From the NCBI GenBank assembly GCA_963737075.1, contig CAVTRI010000001.1, forward strand, positions 744,001 through 808,000: a stretch of 64,000 nt of DNA. Direction: 5' to 3'. Positions 38,488 through 47,045 of the stretch are shown here, one piece after another (position 1 is the first letter of the stretch; each line of letters begins with the position of its first letter). The translations under genes and the position numbers were made by a program. The notes under the pieces are model-generated. The model was not told where the DNA came from. It did no database searches and saw only the letters and a program-made list of their open reading frames with translations. The DNA comes from CAVTRI01 sp963737075 (lineage in GTDB: Bacteria > Actinomycetota > Acidimicrobiia > Acidimicrobiales > Palsa-688).

Positions 38488-38595
38488 AGTGCCCCCTCCG
38501 GAAAGGTTGGCCTGCTTGTCGCTTCGTACTTTCACCTCTTCGTGTTGCCTCTTTGAATACCGACAAGCAGGCCAACCTTTTCTGCTTGGGGCACT
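38488..38595. terminator. long inverted repeat between convergent genes, probable bidirectional terminator
   Basis: AAAGGTTGGCCTGCTTGTCG (38502-38521) is perfectly complementary to 38561-38580 (20-bp arms, 39-bp loop). Outer arms AGTGCCCC (38488-38495) and GGGGCACT (38588-38595) extend the stem with a bulge. It sits exactly between the CoA-transferase stop and the stop of the convergent AsnC-like gene. A 13-bp part of the arm (GGCCTGCTTGTCG) recurs at 697-709. The size suggests either a bidirectional terminator or a small repeat element. Confidence 0.72.
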
Positions 38596-38833
38596 AGTTC
38601 AGGTGGACGACGGGGCAGGTCAGGGTGCGGGTGATCCCCTCGATCATCTGCAGGCGGCTGACGACCATGCGCCCGAGGTCGTCCACCGACTCCGCCTCGG
38701 CCCGCACGATCACGTCGTAGGGGCCAGTGACGTCCTCGGCCGACACCACTCCTGGCAAATCCCGGGCGTTCGAGGCGACTGAGGCCGCCCGGCCGACCTC
38801 GGTCTGGATGAGCACGTACGCGCTGATAGCCAC
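38594..38833 (-). CDS. Lrp/AsnC ligand-binding domain protein (RAM domain only)
   Basis: A 79-residue stand-alone ligand-binding (RAM) domain from GTG 38833: AISAYVLIQTEVGRAASVA, then VVSAEDVTGPYDVIVRAEAES and VVSRLQMIEGITRTLTCPVV. No DNA-binding HTH is present, so it is probably an effector-binding dimer protein. A strong AGGAGGGAG ribosome site precedes GTG 38833. It follows the PEPCK gene by 11 bp on the same strand, suggesting cotranscription. Confidence 0.9.
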   Translation of the reverse strand: MAISAYVLIQTEVGRAASVASNARDLPGVVSAEDVTGPYDVIVRAEAESVDDLGRMVVSRLQMIEGITRTLTCPVVHLN

Positions 38834-38844
38834 GCTCCCTCCTT

Positions 38845-40648
38845 CTACTGCAGGCGCTTCTCCAACTCGGCCAGTTGCAGCCGCAGCGCGTCCGGCATGC
38901 GGTCGCCCAAGCGGTCGAAGTGCTCGGAGATCGAGGGCACCTCGGCCCGCCACTCCTCCGGGTCGACGCGGAGCAACTCCGCCATGTCCGCATCGGACAC
39001 GTCGAGCCCCTCGCTCGGGATGGCTCCCGGGGCTGGAAGCCAACCGATCGGTGTCTCGACCGCCCGGGCGGTGCCCGAACAGCGTTCGAACACCCACTCC
39101 AACACCCGGCTGTTTTCCCCGAAGCCCGGCCACAGGAACTTCCCGTCGGGCCCCTTTCGGAACCAGTTGACGTAAAAGATCTTCGGCAGCTTGTCGGCGT
39201 CAGTCGCCTCGCCGACCTCCAGCCAATGGGCCAAATAGTCGGCCATGTTGTACCCGCAAAACGGCAGCATGGCGAAGGGATCGCGCCGTAGCTTGCCGAT
39301 CGCGCCCGCCGCAGCCGCGGTCGTCTCCGAGGCCATGATTGAACCGAGGAAGACGCCGTGGGTCCAGTCGAACGCTTCGGTGATGAGCGGCACCACCGAA
39401 GAGCGGCGTCCCCCAAAGAGGATCGCCGAGATCGGCACGCCGCGCGGATCCTCCCATTCGGGGGCGATGGCTGGGTCCTGCCCGGCTGGAGCCGTGAACC
39501 GGGCGTTGGGGTGGGCGGCCGGGCTTTCCGACTTCGGCGTCCAGTCCTGCCGCTTCCAGTCCGTCAGGTGCGCGGGCGGCTCCTTGGTCATGCCCTCCCA
39601 CCACACGTCGCCGTCATCGCCCAGCGCGGTGTTGGTGAAGATGCAGTTGGCCGCCAGCGTCAGCATGGCGTTGAGGTTGGTCTTGCTATTGGTCCCCGGC
39701 GCCACGCCGAAGAACCCGTGCTCCGGATTGATGGCCCACAGCCGACCGTCCTCGCCGAACTTCATCCAGCAGATGTCGTCGCCGATCGTCTCAACCTTCC
39801 AGCCGGGAAGGGTCGGGATGAGCATCGCCAGGTTGGTCTTGCCGCACGCCGATGGGAACGCCCCCGTTACATACCGGGCCTCCCCTGACGGGGACGTCAG
39901 CTTGACGATCAGCATGTGCTCTGCGAGCCACCCGTCGTCGCGGGCCATCACCGAGGCGATCCGCAGGGCGAAGCACTTCTTTCCCAACAGCGCGTTGCCG
40001 CCGTAACCGGAGCCGTACGACCAGAATCTCCCGCGTCTCCGGGAAGTGCACGATGTACTTGTTCGTGGCGTCGCATGGCCACGGCACGTCTTGCTGCCCG
40101 GGTTGGAGCGGGGCGCCCACCGAGTGCACGCAGGGCACGAACTCGCCGTCGGTGCCGAGCACGTCGAGCGCCCCCCGACCCATCCGGGTCATGATCCGCA
40201 TGCTGGCAGCCACGTAGGCCGAGTCGGTCAGCTGCACCCCGATGTGAGCGATCGGCGATCCGAGCGGGCCCATCGAAAACGGCACCACGTACATGGTCCG
40301 GCCGCGCATGCTGCCCCGGAACAGGTCTGTCATCGTCCGCTTCATCTCCGCCGGATCCCGCCAGTTGTTCGTCGGTCCCGCGCCCGCCTCGTCGACGGAG
40401 CAGATGAAGGTACGGTCCTCGACGCGGGCGACATCGCCTGGATCGGACGTCGCCCAGTAGCTGTTGGGGCGCTTGGCCTCCGACAGTTTGGTGAACGTCC
40501 CCGCGTCCACTAGGAGCTGGCACAGTTGGTCGTACTCTTCGGCCGAACCGTCACACCACTCCACGCGCGCCGGGGTGGTGACATCGGCCCATTCGGCGAC
40601 CCACGCACGCAGCTTCGGATGTTCGGTCAGGGCACTGGCGGAGGTCAC
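38845..40648 (-). CDS. pckG: phosphoenolpyruvate carboxykinase (GTP), frameshifted at 40023-40028
   Basis: Converts oxaloacetate and GTP to PEP in gluconeogenesis. The N-terminal half has RVEWCDGSAEEY, RTMYVVPFSMGPLGSP and VHFPETREI. The frame then breaks. Dropping one T on the gene strand (GATTCT; + strand AGAATC at 40023-40028) gives [23 protein letters not shown], the expected continuation. The P-loop TGAFPSACGKTNLAML with reactive Cys, ETIGDDICWMKF, FGGRRSSVVPL and FLWPGFGENSRVLEW follow. The corrected length of about 600 residues is normal. Divergent from thiL, 218 bp apart. Confidence 0.93.
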
Positions 40649-40866
40649 GGCTGGAGGCTTCTCCTTCGGGGTGGGCGCCGGGCTGGGTCCTGGCGACTCG
40701 ACGTGTGAACCCCCCGGGCTCGGCGGGCGCGGGCAGGAGGCCCCTCGGGCGGCGGCGATGCCCGGCCCACCAGGTCACCTCGACCTTCGTTGCCGATCAT
40801 CGTGTCGCGCTGTCCTCCGTTGCCTACGTACGCTTCCCCCATGGGCGACGATAACGGATCTGCTCC

Positions 40867-41802
40867 ATGACCGGCGAGTTCGCGACCATCGCCCACCTCC
40901 GGAAAGCCCTTCCCGATCCGCCTGCAGGGGAAACCTGGATCGGTGACGACGCCGCCGTCGTGCGACCGCCGGGCGGGGAGTACCTGCTGCTCTGCGCTGA
41001 CAGCGTGGTCGCCGGCGTCCACGCTGATTTGTCCCTCACCACAGTCGCTGACCTGGGCTGGAAGGCGGTGGTCGCCAATCTCAGCGACATTGCGGCCATG
41101 GGTGGCCAGCCGGCGCACGCCATGGTCACCGTTGCTGGGCCGCCGTCGACGGATCTCCACCTGTTGTACGAGGGCATCGCCTGCGCGTCCGACCGTTTTG
41201 CCTGCCCGGTCGTCGGTGGCGACCTCGTGAGCTCTCCGGTGCTGGTGGTGACGGTCGCGCTCACCGGCACCGTTGAGGGAGCGCCCGTCCTGCGGCGCGG
41301 CGCGTGGCCAGGTGACGTCGTGTGGGTGACCGGGCCGTTGGGGGCGGCGGCCGCCGGGCTCCGGCTCTGGCGTGCCGGCTCGCGAGGCGAGGTTCAGGAC
41401 AGGCTGCGAGAGGCCCATGCGCGGCCGGTCCCGGCGCTCGCGGAGGGTACGGCTGCCCGTCGGGCAGGAGCGACGGCCATGATCGACGTGTCTGACGGCT
41501 TCGCGGCCGACCTCGGGCATCTGGCGGACACGTCCGAGGTGGGCTTCGAGCTCGATGACCTCCCGGTCGCCGAGGGTGCTACCGACCAGGAGGCGAGCGG
41601 GGGAGGAGAGGACTACGTGCTGGTCTTTACTGCTCCGGCTGACGCTCCCGTGGTCGAGCGCTTCGCCGGTTTGGCGGCTCCGCATCGGATCGGCCGCTGC
41701 GTCGCCGACCCCGGGACGCGCAGCCTGTACGGCAAGCCTCTGGATGCGGCCGGGTGGGAGCACCCCTGGGGCGGACAACGGCGGACTAGCGGACGGCCTT
41801 GA
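40867..41802 (+). CDS. thiL: thiamine-monophosphate kinase
   Basis: Phosphorylates thiamine phosphate to thiamine diphosphate, the cofactor used by Kgd. The 311-residue product has WIGDDAAVVRPPGGEYLLLCADSVVAGVHAD, DLGWKAVVANLSDIAAMGGQP (Mg/ATP-binding aspartates), CPVVGGDLVSSP, VWVTGPLGAAAAGL, AMIDVSDGFAADLGHL and SGGGEDYVLVF. It starts MTGEFATIAHL at ATG 40867. The 3' end overlaps the convergent rpmB by 17 bp. Confidence 0.95.
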   Translation: MTGEFATIAHLRKALPDPPAGETWIGDDAAVVRPPGGEYLLLCADSVVAGVHADLSLTTVADLGWKAVVANLSDIAAMGGQPAHAMVTVAGPPSTDLHLLYEGIACASDRFACPVVGGDLVSSPVLVVTVALTGTVEGAPVLRRGAWPGDVVWVTGPLGAAAAGLRLWRAGSRGEVQDRLREAHARPVPALAEGTAARRAGATAMIDVSDGFAADLGHLADTSEVGFELDDLPVAEGATDQEASGGGEDYVLVFTAPADAPVVERFAGLAAPHRIGRCVADPGTRSLYGKPLDAAGWEHPWGGQRRTSGRP

Positions 41803-41980
41803 CCACCTTGCCGGCCCGCAGGCATGACGTGCACACGTGTATCCGGCGGGGCGTGCCGTCCACGAGCGCCCGGATCCGCTGGATGTTGGGGTTCCACCGC
41901 CGCTTGCTCCGCCGGTGGGAGTGGCTGACGTTCATGCCGAAGGAGGGGTGCTTGCCGCAAATGTCGCACACCGCTGCCAT
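41786..41980 (-). CDS. rpmB: 50S ribosomal protein L28
   Basis: A 64-residue large-subunit protein: MAAVCDICGKHPSFGMNVSHSHRRSKRRWNPNIQ split around the basic patch, then ALVDGTPRRIHVCTSCLRAGKVVKA. CxxC pairs (CDIC, CTSC) make this the zinc-ribbon (C+) form. ATG 41980 is chosen. Divergent from the DAK2 gene; the rpmB-DAK2-recG order is a familiar actinobacterial arrangement. Confidence 0.96.
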   Translation of the reverse strand: MAAVCDICGKHPSFGMNVSHSHRRSKRRWNPNIQRIRALVDGTPRRIHVCTSCLRAGKVVKAVR

Positions 41981-42060
41981 GGGACCAGGACCTCTTCTGC
42001 TCGGAGACGCGCGCCGCCACGGCACTCGTGCGGGCGGCCCGTCAGGTTAGCATCCCCCGC

Positions 42061-43707
42061 GTGCAGACGTTGCAGCGTCTCGGTTGGTACGAGCTGGTCG
42101 CGGTGGCAACTGCGTACCGTGATGCGCTCCGATCCCACCAGGAACGCATCAACCGGCTCAACGTCTATCCGGTTCCTGACGGAGATACGGGCACGAACAT
42201 GGCGCTCACTCTCGAATCAGTGGTCGGCGAGCTCTCAAGCCGGGGCGGCGAGGACGTGGCTTCGGTGACGGCCGCGCTGAGCTACGGCGCGCTGATGGGC
42301 GCTCGAGGCAACTCGGGTGTGATCCTGTCGCAAATTCTTCGGGGCGTCGCCGACGCCGCGCGCGACGGCGATGGCCTCGACGCCGACACGTTGGCCGACG
42401 GGCTGTGCCGGGCCCGGGAAGGCGCTTACCAGGCGGTCCAGCAGCCAGTTGAGGGCACCATCCTCACCGTGATCGCGGCCGCGGCGGAGGCGGTGCCTAA
42501 AGGGACTCCGCTCGTGGACAACCTCGAATCCGCTCGCGCGGCTGCCGCCGACGCCCTCGAGCGCACACCCCAACTGCTGCCCGTGCTGGCAAGGGCTGGC
42601 GTGGTCGACGCTGGCGGCGCCGGCTTGCTGCTGTTGTTCGACGCCATGCTGCACGTGGCCGACGGCCGACCGCTTCCCGACGCACCGGCTGACGACGTGG
42701 CCGCGCCGGCGGGTGAGCTCGGTGTTCCCGGCATCCGTGAGGGCGATGAGCGCGGGCCGCGCTATGAGGTGATGTATCTGCTCGAGGCGTCCGACGAGGC
42801 CATTCCGTCGTTCCGCGACGTGTGGGCAGGCGTCGGTGACTCGATCGTCGTCGTGGGCGGCGACGGGATGTGGAACTGCCACATTCACACCGACGACATC
42901 GGCGCCGCCGTGGAAGCGGCGCTCGACGCCGGGCGACCCCGGCAAATCCGGGTGTCGGACCTCTACGACCAGGTAGAGGAGGAACGTTGGGTCCGTGAAG
43001 CGCGCGCCAGCGGCGCCGACCTGATTGACCTCGCCCCGGTCGAGCCGGTCGGGTGCGCCGTGATCGCGGTGTGCAGCGGGGACGGGATCCGCCGCATCTT
43101 CCACTCGCTCGGCGTGCACCAGGTCGTCAGCGGCGGGCAGTCGATGAACCCGTCCACCGCGGAGCTGCTGGCCGCCATCGAAGCCGCGCCCGCCGGGCAG
43201 GTGATCGTCCTGCCCAATAACAAAAACATCGTGGCGGTCGCCGAGGCCGCGGCCGCCGAAGCGACCAAGGCGGTGCGCGTGGTGCCGACCCGGGGTATCC
43301 CAGAAGGATTCGCCGCCCTGCTCGAGTACGACCCCGAGGGCGACGTCGACGACAACGCGACGCAAATGGGCGCCAGCGCGGCCCGCATCGTCGCCGGGGA
43401 GGTCACGCGCGCGGTCCGCGCCGGCGAGAGCGCCGCCGGGCCGATCGCCGCCGGTGACTGGCTGGGCCTCTCCCGCAACGGTGTCGAGGTCGTGGCCCCC
43501 ACCCTGGCCGACGCCGCGACGGGCCTGCTGCAACGACTTGTCGACGCTGACCATCACGGGATCGTTACCATCATCGCCGGGGACGAGGCCACCCCCGCCG
43601 ACAATCGCCGGGTCACCGAGTGGCTGGCTGAGCACCACGCCGACGTGACGGCCGAGGTACACCACGGGGGCCAGCCGTTGTACCCCTACCTGTTCAGCAT
43701 CGAATGA
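42061..43707 (+). CDS. DAK2 domain fusion protein (YloV/FakA-like)
   Basis: A 548-residue protein from GTG 42061. The N-terminal DAK2 nucleotide-binding domain has NRLNVYPVPDGDTGTNMALTLESV, GALMGARGNSGVILSQILRG, PVEGTILTVIAAAAEA and GVVDAGGAGLLLLF. The C-terminal DegV-adjacent DAK phosphatase-like domain has SIVVVGGDGMWNCHIHTDDIGAAVEAAL, SGGQSMNPSTAELLAAIE and IVLPNNKNIVAVAEAAA. FakA homologues phosphorylate fatty acids with FakB partners; here that is only a family inference. Its last six codons are the left att site of the adjoining element, which leaves the end LFSIE intact. Confidence 0.92.
   Translation: MQTLQRLGWYELVAVATAYRDALRSHQERINRLNVYPVPDGDTGTNMALTLESVVGELSSRGGEDVASVTAALSYGALMGARGNSGVILSQILRGVADAARDGDGLDADTLADGLCRAREGAYQAVQQPVEGTILTVIAAAAEAVPKGTPLVDNLESARAAAADALERTPQLLPVLARAGVVDAGGAGLLLLFDAMLHVADGRPLPDAPADDVAAPAGELGVPGIREGDERGPRYEVMYLLEASDEAIPSFRDVWAGVGDSIVVVGGDGMWNCHIHTDDIGAAVEAALDAGRPRQIRVSDLYDQVEEERWVREARASGADLIDLAPVEPVGCAVIAVCSGDGIRRIFHSLGVHQVVSGGQSMNPSTAELLAAIEAAPAGQVIVLPNNKNIVAVAEAAAAEATKAVRVVPTRGIPEGFAALLEYDPEGDVDDNATQMGASAARIVAGEVTRAVRAGESAAGPIAAGDWLGLSRNGVEVVAPTLADAATGLLQRLVDADHHGIVTIIAGDEATPADNRRVTEWLAEHHADVTAEVHHGGQPLYPYLFSIE
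43690..43707 (+). other. attL: 18-bp core, left end of the element
   Basis: CTGTTCAGCATCGAATGA, covering the final LFSIE codons and stop of the DAK2 gene. The identical 18-mer occurs at 56743-56760, and flanking bases differ on both sides, defining the core. Integration at the 3' end of a protein gene preserves that gene, as is typical for tyrosine recombinases. Confidence 0.85.
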
Positions 43708-43817
43708 GCACTCACCGAGATAGTCGCAGGTCAGAGGCGATAAATGGCGGTCCCTGATCTAGCACTACGCTCTCTGATACGATAACTTTCGATCGTTCGT
43801 CCGCCCAGGAGTGCCCC

Positions 43818-44735
43818 ATGACCACCGCAGTCACGAGCGTGAGCCCGGGCGACCTGACTGCACTTATCCCCGACTGGAAGCGCTCCCTCCGGGCCGAAAA
43901 CAAGGCGGCAAACACGCTGGAGGCGTACGGGGCGGCCGCCGACCAGTTCGTCGCCTTCCTCCACCTACAGGGGATGCCCACCGACGCCACCAAGCTCACC
44001 CGGGAGCACGTCGAGACGTTCATCGAGCACCTGCTTGCCACCAGGAAGCCGGCCACGGCGAGCAACCGGTACCGGGCTCTCCAGCGCCTGTTCGCCTACC
44101 TGGTGGACGAGGGCGAGATCCGCGACAGCCCGATGGCGAAGTTGCACCCGCCGCGGGTGCTAGAACCCGAGACGGCCGTCCTCTCCGACGAGGACCTCAA
44201 GGCCTTGTTCGCCGCCTGCGAGGGGACGCGGTTCGAGGATCGCCGAGACATGGCCATGCTCCGCCTGCTGGCCGACACAGGCTGCCGCTCCGACGAGCTG
44301 ACGGGGCTCAAGCTGACCGACGTGGACCGGGACGCCCAGGTGATCTACGTGGTCGGCAAGGGTTCCCGGCCGAGGGCATGCCCATACGGGGCCAAGACGG
44401 CCCAGGCCCTCGATCGATACCTACGGGTGCGGGGACGCCACCGGTTTGCCTCGTCACCGTGGCTATGGATCGGGCTGCGAGGGCGGGTGACCAACGCCGG
44501 GCTGCGTCAGTTCCTCGCCGCCCGAGCCCGCAAGGCCGGCCTCGACCGCGTCCATCCGCACCAGCTGCGCCACACCTATGCCCACCGCTGGCTTGCGGAG
44601 GGCGGCAACGAGGGCGACCTGATGCGCTTGGCCGGATGGCGGTCCCGCACCATGCTGCAGCGCTATGGGGCATCCGCCGCGGACGAGCGGGCGCGCGAGG
44701 CGTACCGGCGCATGGGCCTCGGTGACCGGCTGTGA
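43818..44735 (+). CDS. tyrosine recombinase / integrase
   Basis: A 305-residue site-specific recombinase with an N-terminal SAM-like core-binding domain (LIPDWKRSLRAENKAANTLEAY...RALQRLFAYLVDEGEI) and a catalytic domain from ~115. Catalytic residues visible: Arg157 (TGCRSDEL), Lys181 (VVGKGSRPR), His248 and Arg251 (HPHQLRHTY), Trp274 in the usual His/Trp slot (LAGWRSRTM) and Tyr283 (LQRYG). It lies 110 bp inside attL; the gap holds an AT-richer stretch (TGATACGATAAC) that may be its promoter. It probably drives integration of the surrounding element. Confidence 0.95.
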   Translation: MTTAVTSVSPGDLTALIPDWKRSLRAENKAANTLEAYGAAADQFVAFLHLQGMPTDATKLTREHVETFIEHLLATRKPATASNRYRALQRLFAYLVDEGEIRDSPMAKLHPPRVLEPETAVLSDEDLKALFAACEGTRFEDRRDMAMLRLLADTGCRSDELTGLKLTDVDRDAQVIYVVGKGSRPRACPYGAKTAQALDRYLRVRGRHRFASSPWLWIGLRGRVTNAGLRQFLAARARKAGLDRVHPHQLRHTYAHRWLAEGGNEGDLMRLAGWRSRTMLQRYGASAADERAREAYRRMGLGDRL

Positions 44736-44874
44736 GCAGGCATCTGACAAGGACGGCGGGGCCGGTGGAATCGCCCTCGTCGCCTTGCTGACGCCGGCCG
44801 AGCCAACGCTCGAATTGACGCATGAACAGAGTGGTGCCGTCGAACTTCGGCGGGTTCTTGACGAATAGCGTTGG

Positions 44875-45777
44875 GTGACGATGAGGGTCCCGGACTCCTG
44901 CCTGGCGGACCTGCGTGAGCGTGGCTTCCTGATATTCGAGGGTTTCCTCAGGGCCGACGAACTTGCGGCAGCCCAGGAAGGTCTCTGGCTGCACTACCCC
45001 AGGCCCGAGGAGTACTTCGCGGACCCGGGTCCTTACACCTGGCTGGCAACGAGCCAATGGGCCGGCCTCATCAGGCTCCCGTGGCGATCCTGGGAGCTGA
45101 ACCGCCTGGCCCTTCATCCCGACCTCCTCGACCTGGCGGAACGGTTCCTGGGCTCGGCCGACCTGCGTCTCTACGACGCCGAGCTGTGGGCCAAATATGC
45201 CGGCGCCGTCGACTACGACCAGCAGCATCACCGGGACTTCGGCAACCACACCCTCGTGGTCCCCAAGCGGTCCGCCCCGGCCACCCAGATGCAGAGCTGG
45301 ATCCTCCTCTCCGATGTCGCCGAGGACGACGGCCCCACTAAGGTCGTCCCGCTGTCCGTAGGCGAGCGCGTCCCCTACTGGCCGGACACCCTCGACGGAT
45401 CGACGAACGACTACGTCACGAACTACCTCCCGGCGGGCGCCTTCGCCGACCAGGAGGTCTCCGTGACCGGGCCGGCCGGAACCCTGTTCTCGTTCCGGAC
45501 CGACATCGTGCACCGGGGATCGCGCATGACCGCCGAGCGATCAGCCCGATTCGCCCTCCTTGCTCACTACGACGTGTGGGGACCGCGCTGGACGGGCAGG
45601 GTCGGCTGGGCCCGCGACTCGAACACTGCAGAGTGGGGCGAACTCATCGAGCGGGCCACCCCCCGGGAACGGGCCGTGTTCGGGTTCCCGGCTCCGGGTG
45701 ACCCGGACTGGGACGAGCAGACCCTGGCCGACACCCAGGCTCGCTATCCCAGGGCCGACCTGACTCCGTACCGCTGA
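44875..45777 (+). CDS. phytanoyl-CoA dioxygenase family protein (Fe(II)/2-oxoglutarate)
   Basis: A 300-residue non-haem iron dioxygenase-like protein. It has ERGFLIFEGFLRADELAAAQE, the metal-binding QQHHRDFGNH (His-x-Asp), the distal DIVHRGSRMTAERSARFALLAHYDVWG with His and the 2OG-binding Arg, and QMQSWILLSDVAEDDGPTKVVPLS. GTG 44875 or ATG 44881 may be the start. It is cargo of the element between integrase and the HTH gene. PhyH relatives hydroxylate lipids, small molecules or antibiotic scaffolds; the substrate is unknown. The 139 bp before it hold no gene. Confidence 0.88.
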   Translation: MTMRVPDSCLADLRERGFLIFEGFLRADELAAAQEGLWLHYPRPEEYFADPGPYTWLATSQWAGLIRLPWRSWELNRLALHPDLLDLAERFLGSADLRLYDAELWAKYAGAVDYDQQHHRDFGNHTLVVPKRSAPATQMQSWILLSDVAEDDGPTKVVPLSVGERVPYWPDTLDGSTNDYVTNYLPAGAFADQEVSVTGPAGTLFSFRTDIVHRGSRMTAERSARFALLAHYDVWGPRWTGRVGWARDSNTAEWGELIERATPRERAVFGFPAPGDPDWDEQTLADTQARYPRADLTPYR

Positions 45778-45922
45778 GGGCGCACCCACGACCCCGTTCG
45801 GCGTGTAGGAAGGCTCACCGTGTCCCGATCTCGACGGACCCCGGGAGTGCATCGTCTGCACGGTCCGGGCTCTCATATCGACCGGGACGCGTTCTTCGGA
45901 GGCCGGCACCGCCTCTGACGGT

Positions 45923-46212
45923 TCAGCGGCGCCGTCCGCTGTTGGCGCGCAGGCGACGGGCTCTGACCGACTTGGCGGCGAGGGCGGCGAAGTAGGCCTT
46001 GCGGGCGCACTCGGCGCGGCGTAGCCGCTCTTCCTCGGGCAGGACGTGGGTGTGATCATCTGATCTGGCCCCACCTGGGGGGCGAAGCGGTCGTTGAACG
46101 CGGCCCGGGCGGCCCGGGTCAGCTCCCGGCTGTCATGGTGGCTGTGGAGGTGATAGGCGGCGACACGGGCCCGCAGGGACCGCTCTGCCGGGCTCATGCC
46201 CCGCTCACCCAT
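45923..46212 (-). pseudogene. small conserved actinobacterial protein, frameshifted by a probable 8-bp insertion
   Basis: Starts MSPAERSLRARVAAYHLHSHHDSRELTRAARAAF (ATG 46197 or 46212), a pattern familiar from uncharacterised actinobacterial proteins encoded beside phage-like or plasmid-like genes. After FAPQVGPD the frame breaks. In another frame the expected continuation HVLPEEERLRRAECARKAYF then AALAAKSVRARRLRANSG runs to the stop at 45923. On the + strand the break lies at GATCATCTGATCTGG (46054-46068), which looks like a GATCTGG site carrying an 8-bp duplication. It overlaps the start-proximal neighbour (HTH gene) by 8 bp. Confidence 0.65.
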
Positions 46213-46435
46213 GGCAGTCGCCCTCCGCTTGGGCGGCCAGGAGGTCCTGGACGAAGTGTTCGAGGGCGGCCACGGGGATGCGCCGGCAGGAGGCGATCTG
46301 CACCGACGGCAGCTCGCTGGCGGCCATCAGGTGGTAGACGGTGGTGCGGCTAACGCTGAGCATCGCGGCCGCCTCTTCCGGGGTGACCAGCAGCTTGGCC
46401 GGCGGGAGGTCGGTGAACGGGTCGGCGGGGGTCAA
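46205..46435 (-). CDS. helix-turn-helix (excisionase-like) DNA-binding protein
   Basis: A 76-residue protein with a MerR/excisionase-type HTH: LLVTPEEAAAMLSVSRTTVYHLMAASELPSVQIASCRRIPVAAL. Such proteins commonly serve as recombination directionality factors for tyrosine recombinases or as plasmid copy regulators. Its presence in the same element as the integrase suggests an Xis role; this is inference. Translation is coupled by an 8-bp overlap to the damaged small gene downstream. Confidence 0.88.
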   Translation of the reverse strand: MTPADPFTDLPPAKLLVTPEEAAAMLSVSRTTVYHLMAASELPSVQIASCRRIPVAALEHFVQDLLAAQAEGDCHG

Positions 46436-47045
46436 GAGGTGCTCCTCCTGGATGACATCGTGGGGCGGCCGCAGCCACGGAGGCGCTTGTCCGGTTGGTG
46501 GGCTGCGGCGATCCCGACCGGCCTCTGCACAGAACGCGTCCGCGCATACCGGCTACGGGCGCCGCGGGCGCCGGCCGTCCCACGGGGGGACGGGTAGTCG
46601 ATGGCTGTCGGGCGCTCATACCTATAGGGAGCCGGGGCGTCAGTTGTTACACGCCGGCCCGTGACCCGCCCCCAGGGTCATCCAAAAGGGCCAACTTCCT
46701 ACTCCCCAGCTATATGCGTATTGACGATGCTATCCTGTCCGTAATCGTTCGTACTCGTTCACCGGAGTATCCAGCGATACGCGCTAGTGTCCCTCCGTAC
46801 CCGCCCGCCCAACCGCCACAACACCCCAGCCCACAGCCCTCCCCACCCCCTCCCCTCACCTCTCCCCCTTCTCCACCACTCCCCTCACACACCACCCAAC
46901 CCTCCCACTCCACCACCAACCTTCCCCAACATTCCCCCCAAGTCACAGCCCCTCTGATACCCTCCCCACCAACAGCAGAACACGGTTGCAACCCCGGGGG
47001 TTGCTGACGGGCCGCCCGCCATAGGGAGAGGAGGTGACCGGGATC
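46436..47045. other. ~610-bp non-coding region with C-rich strand and hairpin, candidate oriT/control region
   Basis: No convincing gene. From about 46795 to 46975 the + strand is almost free of G (runs of CCCT, CCAC, CCCA), an extreme strand asymmetry unlike the rest of the window. Just before it is the AT-richer segment near 46715-46790 with TTGACG (46722) and several TCGTTC/TCGTAC pieces. A hairpin GCAACCCC-G-GGGGTTGC lies at 46988-47004, and a strong AGGAGG ribosome site precedes the relaxase. The position directly upstream of a MobF relaxase suits an oriT/promoter region. The minus-strand frame over the C-rich tract is compositional. Confidence 0.6.

Noticed and set aside
44736..44874. 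Gene between integrase and dioxygenase
   Set aside because: Short frames on both strands (e.g. one with FVKNPPKFDGTTLFMRQFERW on the minus strand) have no recognisable start or family. It may be a remnant, but too weak to annotate.
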